Shown piece by piece: positions 1 through 7,732 of a stretch of 33,025 nt of DNA (position 1 is its first letter; each line of letters opens with the position of its first letter). The stretch spans positions 1 through 33,025 of the forward strand of contig JAGGYH010000097.1 in assembly GCA_021162615.1 (NCBI GenBank). The letters run 5' to 3'. The notes beneath the pieces are model-generated. The model saw nothing but the letters and a program-made list of their open reading frames with translations. It was not told where the DNA came from and made no database searches. The stretch is from Candidatus Aminicenantota bacterium (GTDB taxonomy: Bacteria > Acidobacteriota > Aminicenantia > Aminicenantales > Aminicenantaceae). Position numbers and translations under genes: made by a program.

Positions 1-87
1 GTTACAGGGTACTCGCGGTGAAGGACCACAGCTTCGCACCCTGTGCCTCGCATCTGCAGCAACCTCGACTTGTGAATAATCCAGGTG
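1..87. repeat. Copy A of an 87-bp perfect direct repeat (left side cut by window edge)
   Basis: GTTACAGGGTACTCGCGGTGAAGG...CTTGTGAATAATCCAGGTG at 1-87 is identical to 267-353; contains internal inverted arms ACAGGGT...ACCCTGT. Confidence 0.95.
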
Positions 88-102
88 CACCTAAATTATT
101 CA
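73..102. repeat. 30-bp near-perfect palindrome at the end of copy A
   Basis: TGAATAATCCAGGTGCACCTAAATTATTCA is self-complementary except for the CC/AA positions. Confidence 0.85.
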
Positions 103-222
103 TAAAAAAATGGCGATGAGCAATTTTTTGTTTTGATATCAAGGAACTGCATACTTTTAAAAAAAATGACAACTGAAATATTTTTATTTGTTTTTACTTT
201 CATTTTAATCGCCATTTTTTTA
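103..222. repeat. About 120-bp AT-rich segment bounded by a 15-bp perfect inverted repeat (MITE-like, unproven)
   Basis: TAAAAAAATGGCGAT at 103-117 and its reverse complement ATCGCCATTTTTTTA at 208-222; lies between the two direct-repeat copies. Confidence 0.55.
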
Positions 223-266
223 CCATATAGGCAAGATAGGCAAGCCGATCTCACTGCATCTGCTTT

Positions 267-353
267 GTTACAGGGTACTCGCGGTGAAGGACCACAGCTT
301 CGCACCCTGTGCCTCGCATCTGCAGCAACCTCGACTTGTGAATAATCCAGGTG
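267..353. repeat. Copy B of the 87-bp direct repeat
   Basis: Identical to 1-87 by direct reading; ends just upstream of the first CDS. Confidence 0.95.
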
Positions 354-377
354 GATGAAACAAGGACGGAGGGATTC

Positions 378-1199
378 ATGAAGAAAGCTAAAGGATCATT
401 AAAGGTCATTTTTATTATTTCCTTTATATTTTTATTGGTGTCATCAGTTTCTGCCCAGGGAAAAATAGAATTCGGTTTTCACTATTCAGGTTGGAGCATG
501 AATGTACTTCGCGGGCTTATTGAGGGCATGCTGGAAGACGGCCTGGAGTCGGCTTTAAAGGATGATTTTCTTTCGGATATCCAGGGTGACTATCCTTATT
601 TAGAAGAGGAAAGTTATGAACAGAATGTTTCTTTTGATTCGAGCGGTGACAACTATGGATTTGAATTGCGTTGGTACCCAGGCGGGCACGACGGCTCTTT
701 CAGTTTAGGCCTTTCCGTGGAGAAAACGACCATGAGGGTGGCGCTAACGGATATATCTGCACAAATGGACCTTAATCCGGATGCTTTTTTTGAGGCCGGG
801 GGAAGTGCGGAATTTCTTATCAAGCCTCTTTCCTTTCATTTGAGCTTCCGCTGGGATCTGTTCCCTTCCTCTAGGATCCGTCCGTATTTTACGTTTGGTT
901 TTGGCGCGGCCACAGCAGCGGCGTTGGAAAACGCTGAGCTCAGCTATTCCTATTCAGGTGAACTCAATATCCAGAACCAGATACATGAATCCTATTCTGA
1001 AAGCGAGACCAAAACCCTAGGGGAGATCGTTGAGGAAATAGAAGATGATGATGAGGAGTTCACTCTGCCCGGATTTTTTCCTTTTATCCAGTTGAATTTG
1101 GGACTTAAAGGAGAAATAACAAGGAATGTCTATCTGCTTTTTGATGCGGGTATCTGGAATGGATTTATGCTGAGAGGAGGACTGGCCGTAAGGATATAA
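378..1199 (+). CDS. Exported outer-membrane beta-barrel-like hypothetical protein
   Basis: ORF 351-1199; ATG at 378 is preceded by GGAGG and gives a signal peptide MKKAKGSLKVIFIISFIFLLVSSVSA; alternating amphipathic strands and aromatic residues toward the C-terminus. Confidence 0.75.
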   Translation: MKKAKGSLKVIFIISFIFLLVSSVSAQGKIEFGFHYSGWSMNVLRGLIEGMLEDGLESALKDDFLSDIQGDYPYLEEESYEQNVSFDSSGDNYGFELRWYPGGHDGSFSLGLSVEKTTMRVALTDISAQMDLNPDAFFEAGGSAEFLIKPLSFHLSFRWDLFPSSRIRPYFTFGFGAATAAALENAELSYSYSGELNIQNQIHESYSESETKTLGEIVEEIEDDDEEFTLPGFFPFIQLNLGLKGEITRNVYLLFDAGIWNGFMLRGGLAVRI

Positions 1200-1229
1200 A
1201 AAAACATAAAATAAATTTAGGAGGTATTA

Positions 1230-2747
1230 ATGAATAAAAAGATTTTTGTGTCTGTTTTGTGTGTGTTTCTATTATCTGCATCTTTTCTTTCGGCTCAGCG
1301 GCAGCGGATGGAGCTGACCCAGGAGCAAAAACTGCTTCAGGTGATGCATTCCATTCACAGCCAGACGTTGTTTGATTATGTAAAAGAGCTGTCGTCTGAT
1401 AAGTACTGGGGCCGGCTCACAGGAACCGACGGTTATAATCAGAGTGCTCAATGGGTCATTTCCCATTTCAAAAAATGGGGGCTTCTCCCGGCCGGAGATG
1501 AAAATACTTATCTCCAGGCTTTTCCGAATCCTTATACACTTGTATTCAAAGACTGTTATGTCTCTATGAACATTCCGGTTGACGGAGAAACAGTTCAAAA
1601 ATACTACACGTATGAAGAAGAATTTATCCCCGGCTCTACATCCGGTTCCGGTGAAGTCACAGCTGAGGTGGTTTATGTGGGATACGGAATAACCGCTCCT
1701 GAACTGGATTTTGATGAATACAAAGGAATGGATGTCAAAGGGAAAATCGTTCTTGTGGAAAGGGAAGCTCCGGTGTCTCCGGATGCTGGTCCTGAAATCT
1801 TTAATAAATGGCGTCCCTATTCGTTTCATCAGTATAAGTTAAAAAATGCCGTAGCTCATGGCGCAAGGGGCATGCTGTACAACTACCACATAACAAATCC
1901 AAACAATGCTTATGATGAAAACTTCATTTACTCTCATGTGGGAGAGACGGTTGTAAATGATGTTTTTGCAGGCACCGGGAAAAAACATGCAGATTTGGTA
2001 GCCCGGATCAATAAAGAATTAAAACCGCAGTCCTTTGATACCGGAAAGGTCTTTACCATAAAAAACACGACAGAGCATCATCCTGACGGAATCGCCTATA
2101 ATGTCCTGGGCATGATCAAAGGCTCTGACCCTGTGCTCAAAGATGAGATAATCATTATCGGAGGTCATCTCGACCACCTGGGACGCTGTTACGAGATAAT
2201 ACCGGGGGCCAATGACAATGCCTCTGCGGTAGCTGTGATCATGGGGATTGCCGAAGCCATGGCAAAAAGTCCTGTTCAGCCCAGGCGTTCTGTTCTGTTT
2301 ATGTGCTTTGGCGCTGAAGAGCAGGGTGTTGTCGGGTCAAAATTTTATGTTGAAAATCCTGTCTTTCCCCTGGAAAAGACGGTTTGTCTGATAAACATGG
2401 ACGGAGTCGGAGCAGGGGATAAATTGAGTGCCTTGTGCGCAGAGGACTTTCCTGAACTATGGAGCTATTTTAAGAAAGCGAATGACAAATACACCCACAG
2501 GTTGGTTTTTCCCAGTTCTTTTGCGAACCTCGGCCGCCCCAGACTCGATGCAGCTCGCTTTTTATGGGCAGGGGTGCCTTCGCTGTCTTTTAGTGCCTTT
2601 GGAACACGCTCCTATTACCATGTGACTAAAGACAACATAGATACCATAACTCCTGAAATCATGGAGGACCTTGCACAGATGATATTCATGGCTGTGTTAG
2701 ACCTTGCCAATGAGGACAAAGCGGATTTCAGGAAAGCTGGAGATTAA
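1230..2747 (+). CDS. Exported M28-family zinc peptidase with PA-like insert
   Basis: Signal peptide; IIIGGHLDHLG...GANDNASAVAVIMGIAEA and GAEEQGVVGS are M28 metal-site motifs; GGAGG RBS. Confidence 0.9.
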   Translation: MNKKIFVSVLCVFLLSASFLSAQRQRMELTQEQKLLQVMHSIHSQTLFDYVKELSSDKYWGRLTGTDGYNQSAQWVISHFKKWGLLPAGDENTYLQAFPNPYTLVFKDCYVSMNIPVDGETVQKYYTYEEEFIPGSTSGSGEVTAEVVYVGYGITAPELDFDEYKGMDVKGKIVLVEREAPVSPDAGPEIFNKWRPYSFHQYKLKNAVAHGARGMLYNYHITNPNNAYDENFIYSHVGETVVNDVFAGTGKKHADLVARINKELKPQSFDTGKVFTIKNTTEHHPDGIAYNVLGMIKGSDPVLKDEIIIIGGHLDHLGRCYEIIPGANDNASAVAVIMGIAEAMAKSPVQPRRSVLFMCFGAEEQGVVGSKFYVENPVFPLEKTVCLINMDGVGAGDKLSALCAEDFPELWSYFKKANDKYTHRLVFPSSFANLGRPRLDAARFLWAGVPSLSFSAFGTRSYYHVTKDNIDTITPEIMEDLAQMIFMAVLDLANEDKADFRKAGD

Positions 2748-3883
2748 TGGTCCGCTTTTATCTGCCTACGAAAATTGTTTTTGGCGCTGGGTCTATCTCA
2801 AAGCTCGGAAAGATTGTTGAGGAGGAACTGAAAGCATCCCGAGTGTTTCTGGTTACAGATAAAGGAATAAGAGAGGCTGGAATTGACAAAGCCATTGTTT
2901 CCCAGTTTAAAAGCATAACCGTATTTGATGCTATAGAACCCAATCCCCGGCATACGACAGTTAACAGAGCCGGCAGCATTGCGAGAAAGATGAGACCTGA
3001 CCTCATCATCGGTCTGGGAGGCGGGAGTTCATTGGATGCCGCAAAAGCCGTGGCTCTTCTTGTGACGAATAAAGGCTCTATTGAAGACTACGAAGGAAAA
3101 CACAGGTATGTGTTTCCCCCGATTCCTGTTTTGGCTGTTCCTACTACTTGCGGGACCGGAAGCGAAGTCACATGGAGTTCCGTAATAACCCATACGGAAA
3201 GAAATTTTAAGATGTCCATTAAAGGGCCTCACACGTTTCCATCCGCGGCAGTCGTTGACCCGGATTTACTTATAACTCTTCCCCAAAGCCTTATTGCTTC
3301 CACTGGAATGGACGCTCTGGTCCACGCCGTTGAGGCCTTTTCTGTAAAGCCCTCCACTTTCATAACAGACCTTTTTGCCAAAGAGGCGGTCAGGCTGATC
3401 TTTCATCACCTGGAAAGAGCCTACAAAGACATAAAAGGGGATAAGGAAGCCAGGGAAAATTTGATGAAGGGAAGTATGCTGGCCGGAGTGGCGTTCGGGA
3501 ACAGTGATGTGGGGGCGGTCCACTGTATTGCTGAAGCAGTGGGGGCTTTGTATGACATCCCTCACGGGGTCGCTAATTCTATATTTCTTCCCTATGTGAT
3601 GGAGTTTAATCTTCCGGAAGCAGAGAGTTCATATGCTGATATCGCCGGTTTTATCGGTATTAATGGCAGGAGCAGGAGAGAAGCTGCGGAACGGTTGATA
3701 AAAGAGGTGAGGAACCTGTCCTCCGGATTGAATATTCCACGGTTTAAGGACATTGGGATAGAAGAAAGTCAATTTCCACTCATAGCGGAGAAGTCCTATC
3801 AAAATAATTCCAATCCGTCGAATCCGCGCAAAGCAAAAGTCAAAGACTACCTTCAGATCCTAAATACCGCGTTTTCAGACTGA
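2747..3883 (+). CDS. Iron-containing alcohol dehydrogenase family protein
   Basis: GLGGGSSLDAAKAVALL, PTTCGTGSEVTWSSVI, TGMDALVHAVEAF and DIPHGVANSIFLPYVMEFN are Fe-ADH motifs; start overlaps upstream stop (TAATG). Confidence 0.92.
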   Translation: MVRFYLPTKIVFGAGSISKLGKIVEEELKASRVFLVTDKGIREAGIDKAIVSQFKSITVFDAIEPNPRHTTVNRAGSIARKMRPDLIIGLGGGSSLDAAKAVALLVTNKGSIEDYEGKHRYVFPPIPVLAVPTTCGTGSEVTWSSVITHTERNFKMSIKGPHTFPSAAVVDPDLLITLPQSLIASTGMDALVHAVEAFSVKPSTFITDLFAKEAVRLIFHHLERAYKDIKGDKEARENLMKGSMLAGVAFGNSDVGAVHCIAEAVGALYDIPHGVANSIFLPYVMEFNLPEAESSYADIAGFIGINGRSRREAAERLIKEVRNLSSGLNIPRFKDIGIEESQFPLIAEKSYQNNSNPSNPRKAKVKDYLQILNTAFSD

Positions 3884-3936
3884 GCGGGTTTTTCTTTGAT
3901 GGGCCGGCAGTATTAACGAATTAAAAAGGAGATTTC

Positions 3937-4890
3937 ATGAAAAGCTCAAAACAGACCAAGGTTATCATATTTTTCAGTCTGTTCATTTTTTGTCTTTTTA
4001 TCTTTACTTCCTGTCAAGGCAAGGAAGAACGATTTACTTTTGCTTATTTGACTGATATTCATGTGCAGCCGGAACTGCATGCTGATAAAGGATTTCTGCA
4101 GGCTGTCAATGCGGTCAATGAGTTAAAGCCTGATTTCGTGCTGACCGGAGGCGATTTAGTGATGGATGCCATGGCGCAGCCGTATGAAAGGGCTTGTATG
4201 CTCTATGATATGTATAAGAATATTTCCGGAAATTTTGAAATGCCGGTTTACAACACCATAGGAAATCATGAGAATTTCGGGGTCAGCAAAAGAAGCGGTG
4301 CGGATCCGTCACACCCTGAATTCGGGAAGAAAATGTACCAACAACGGATTGGTGAACTCTATTATTCTTTTGACCACAAGGGCTGGCATTTCATGGTTCT
4401 GGATTCAATCGGCTTGCCTCCGGATTCCTCTTATGCGGGTCTGGTCGGTGAAGAGCAGATGGAGTGGATTGCACAGGACCTTCAGTCCGTTGCTCAAGAG
4501 ACTCCTATCGTCATAAGCACTCATATTCCTTTGGTTACCGCATACCCTCTGTTCAGCGGCAATCCTGTGGGGGATGAAATAAACAGCCTGGTCGTCAATG
4601 ATGCGCATGAAGTTCTGGAGCTTTTCAAAGAGCATAATCTGAAGCTTGTGCTTCAAGGCCACCTCCATATAATTGAAGATGTCTCTATCGGAGGCATACG
4701 CTTTATAACGGCCGGGGCTGTATGCGCGAACTGGTGGGAAGGGCCCCGTGACGGGATGGAAGAGGGCTTTGTTCTCGTCCATATTCAAGGAGAGGCTATC
4801 GAATGGGAATATATTGATTTTGGATGGGACCCCACTCAGTTCGAACAGCAAGAGGATGGAGATAATCCAAAGCAGTCAGAAAAAAAATAG
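3937..4890 (+). CDS. Calcineurin-like metallophosphoesterase, predicted lipoprotein
   Basis: Lipobox-like FTSCQG; motifs LTDIHVQ, GGDLVMD, GNHENF, STHIPL, GHLH; AAGGAG RBS. Confidence 0.88.
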   Translation: MKSSKQTKVIIFFSLFIFCLFIFTSCQGKEERFTFAYLTDIHVQPELHADKGFLQAVNAVNELKPDFVLTGGDLVMDAMAQPYERACMLYDMYKNISGNFEMPVYNTIGNHENFGVSKRSGADPSHPEFGKKMYQQRIGELYYSFDHKGWHFMVLDSIGLPPDSSYAGLVGEEQMEWIAQDLQSVAQETPIVISTHIPLVTAYPLFSGNPVGDEINSLVVNDAHEVLELFKEHNLKLVLQGHLHIIEDVSIGGIRFITAGAVCANWWEGPRDGMEEGFVLVHIQGEAIEWEYIDFGWDPTQFEQQEDGDNPKQSEKK

Positions 4891-4902
4891 GAGGATTTTG
4901 AC

Positions 4903-7689
4903 ATGTCTCAAAAAAGATCATATTCAATTTTTTTGGGAATTTTCCTGGTCATAATTTTAATCGGGACAAAGCCGCTGGGTTCTTTTGAGATAAAAAAACC
5001 CATGACGTTTCAGGACATCATGAAGTTTAAGGAGATCCATGATGCGGTTCTTTCAAACAACGGTCTCTGGGCAGCCTATTCAGCGGTACCGGATAGAGGC
5101 GACGGAGAAGCTGTGATCAAAGATTTAAAAAACGGAAAGGCCTATGTGCTAGAAAGAGGCACAAAGCCTGTTTTTACGAAAGATTCCTCATGGGTTGGAG
5201 TGGTTTTAAAACCGGAAGCTTTAAGGATTCTCGCAGAAGAAAAAGAGAAACCGAAAAACGGGATGGCTCTTTTGGAACTGGAAACAGGAAGTGTTTCGAA
5301 AGTTGAGAATGTCAAATCCTTTGCGTTTTCTGAAGATTCCTCATGGGTGGCTTATCATCTTTATAAAAAGGAAGAGAAAGAAAAAAAGGAAAAGAAAGAG
5401 GGGAAAAAAGAGGGAAGCAAGGAGACGGGTACTGATCTGGTCCTCATGAACCTCAACTCAAGAAAGGAGATTCACATTCCTTATGTGTCCGGTTATTGTT
5501 TTGATAAATCTTCCCGGTTTCTGGCCTACACGACCTTAAAGCCGGAAGGAAAAGACAACAGCCTGGGCGTCATTGACCTTGCCTCTAGCCTGGAAGGCCA
5601 CGAGGATATCATCAGGGAAGACGGAAAGAAATTTTCCGCACTCACCTGGACTGAGAAGGGAAGCAGACTTGCGTTTTCAGCTTCAGGAGATTCAGAGGGA
5701 AAAACGGGTAAAGTGTGTCTTTATATATGGGATGGGATTGAGAAAAATTTAATGCAGGTCCTTTCTTCGGATAAAGCTCCTGAAGGATGGGTTTTGCCTG
5801 AAAGGAATGATTTGTCCTGGAGTAAAGACAGCCGCCGTCTTTATTTCGGATTCCTTCCAAAAGAGATAGCCGAAGCCAGCCGTGTCAGAGAGGAGAAAGA
5901 GAAAGAAGACCCAGAGCAGGAAGACATTTATGATGTGAGCGCTATTCTTGAAAAAAGAGGAGTGGATGTATGGCACTGGGATGACCCTTTGATCAATCCT
6001 CACCAGAAAAATATGTGGCCCCGGATAAAGGAGCAGACTTATCTTGCTGTTTATCATACGGATACAGGCGGGTATATACAGCTTGCTGACAGGGATATGC
6101 CCAGGGTCCTCACAAATGAGAATGAGAATTATGCCCTGGGATTCCTGGACGCTCCTTATAGAAAAATGATTACATGGTATGGACAGATGAATGACCTCTA
6201 TCTCATAAACCTCAAGGACGGAAGCCGCACGCTCATTGTATCCCGCTTGGAGGACAGGGTTTCCCTTTCTCCAGAAGGCCGTTTCGTGGTCTATTACAAA
6301 GACAGGAACTGGTATATTTTCGACACCTCCTCAAGGGAAAGCCGGAACCTTACCGGGAATATTGGAATCCCTTTTTACAATGAAGACCATGATTATCCGA
6401 GTAAAGTGCCCGGATATGGAGCGGCAGGCTGGCTGGAGGGAGATGAAGCTGTATTGATCTATGATAAATATGATATCTGGAAATTTCCCGCTGTTGAGGG
6501 CCTGCCTGAGAATATAACCGGAGGTTTCGGCCGTCAAAACGACTATACTTTCCGCATCATCCGGCTTGATCCTGAAAAGGAATTTTTTAGCCTGAGAGAA
6601 CGCCTCCTTCTTTCCTCTTATCATAATCATAAAAAAAATTGGGGTTTTTACAAGGCGCAGCTCAATAAAACAGGTGTTGAAAAGCTTCTTGAAGAAAAGA
6701 AAAAGTTTAATTTTATAGCTAAGGCCAAGGAGGCAGATACCCTTCTCTATACAAGGGAAAGTTACACTGAATTTCCTGACCTCTGGGTCAGCGGACTCAG
6801 CTTAAGTTCTCCGGAAAAGATATCCGATGTGAATCCTCAAATAAAGGATTTTGCATGGGGGAGCGCGGAATTAGTGGAATGGGAAAGTGACGACGGGACT
6901 CCTCTTCAGGGAGTCCTTATCAAACCGGGAAATTATGAGCCGGGAAAGAGATATCCGGTCATTGTCTATTTTTACCGGTTTTTTTCTCAAAGACTTTATG
7001 AGTTCAATCAGGTGGTCATCAATCACAGGCCGTGCTTTCCTTATTATGCCAGCAACGGGTATGCTCTGTTTCTGCCTGATGTGAGATTTGATATCGGGAC
7101 TCCCGGGTTCTCAGCCACAAAGTGTCTTGTGCCCGGGATCCAAAAAATAATAGACATGGGTGTTGCAGATCCGGATGCTGTGGGCCTTCACGGCCATTCA
7201 TGGAGCGGTTATCAGACAGCTTTTGTGATCACCCAGACCGATATTTTCAAGTGTGCTGTTGCCGGAGCTCCGGTCTCTAATATGACGTCTTCTTACGGAG
7301 GCATACGCTGGGGGTCAGGCATGGCACGCCTTTTTCAGTATGAAAAGACACAGAGCCGCATAGGCGCAAGCCTTTGGGAGAGACGGGATCTGTATATTGA
7401 GAATTCTCCTCTGTTTTTTGCCGATCGAATCAATACGCCTCTTCTCATCATCTTCGGGGATGAAGACACGGCTGTTCCCTGGTATCAGGGGATAGAACTT
7501 TATCTTGCTATGAGAAGGCTTGAAAAAGACTGTGTGTTTCTTCAGTACCGGGGAGAGCCCCATCATCCTCAAAAGTATCCCAACAAGCTGGACTGGTTTA
7601 TGAGAATCAAAGAGTATTTTGACCACTATCTCAAAGGAGTGGAAGGGCCCGAGTGGATAACCAAAGGAGTCCCGTACAGAGGAAAGTGA
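4903..7689 (+). CDS. S9-family (prolyl oligopeptidase/DPP-like) serine peptidase
   Basis: Beta-propeller-like N-terminus, C-terminal catalytic motifs GLHGHSWSGYQT (nucleophile), FGDEDTAVPW (Asp), GEPHHP (His); K/E-rich insert EEKEKKEKKEGKKEGSK. Confidence 0.88.
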   Translation: MSQKRSYSIFLGIFLVIILIGTKPLGSFEIKKPMTFQDIMKFKEIHDAVLSNNGLWAAYSAVPDRGDGEAVIKDLKNGKAYVLERGTKPVFTKDSSWVGVVLKPEALRILAEEKEKPKNGMALLELETGSVSKVENVKSFAFSEDSSWVAYHLYKKEEKEKKEKKEGKKEGSKETGTDLVLMNLNSRKEIHIPYVSGYCFDKSSRFLAYTTLKPEGKDNSLGVIDLASSLEGHEDIIREDGKKFSALTWTEKGSRLAFSASGDSEGKTGKVCLYIWDGIEKNLMQVLSSDKAPEGWVLPERNDLSWSKDSRRLYFGFLPKEIAEASRVREEKEKEDPEQEDIYDVSAILEKRGVDVWHWDDPLINPHQKNMWPRIKEQTYLAVYHTDTGGYIQLADRDMPRVLTNENENYALGFLDAPYRKMITWYGQMNDLYLINLKDGSRTLIVSRLEDRVSLSPEGRFVVYYKDRNWYIFDTSSRESRNLTGNIGIPFYNEDHDYPSKVPGYGAAGWLEGDEAVLIYDKYDIWKFPAVEGLPENITGGFGRQNDYTFRIIRLDPEKEFFSLRERLLLSSYHNHKKNWGFYKAQLNKTGVEKLLEEKKKFNFIAKAKEADTLLYTRESYTEFPDLWVSGLSLSSPEKISDVNPQIKDFAWGSAELVEWESDDGTPLQGVLIKPGNYEPGKRYPVIVYFYRFFSQRLYEFNQVVINHRPCFPYYASNGYALFLPDVRFDIGTPGFSATKCLVPGIQKIIDMGVADPDAVGLHGHSWSGYQTAFVITQTDIFKCAVAGAPVSNMTSSYGGIRWGSGMARLFQYEKTQSRIGASLWERRDLYIENSPLFFADRINTPLLIIFGDEDTAVPWYQGIELYLAMRRLEKDCVFLQYRGEPHHPQKYPNKLDWFMRIKEYFDHYLKGVEGPEWITKGVPYRGK

Positions 7690-7732
7690 ATATCACACAA
7701 AAAATATATCAATGAAATCAAAGGAGGAATCA

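Noticed and set aside
133-345. ORFs 133-345 (+) and 96-305 (-)
   Set aside because: Lie in the repeat/palindrome region with no RBS or coding signature.
1-353. CRISPR array or integron attC at the left edge
   Set aside because: Only two copies, long unit and spacer, and no proper attC R'/R'' boxes; kept only as a direct repeat.
1272-1829. 185-aa minus-strand ORF
   Set aside because: Shadow ORF inside the well-supported M28 peptidase; no recognisable domain.
4405-4851. 148-aa minus-strand ORF
   Set aside because: Antisense to the metallophosphoesterase; no domain or RBS.
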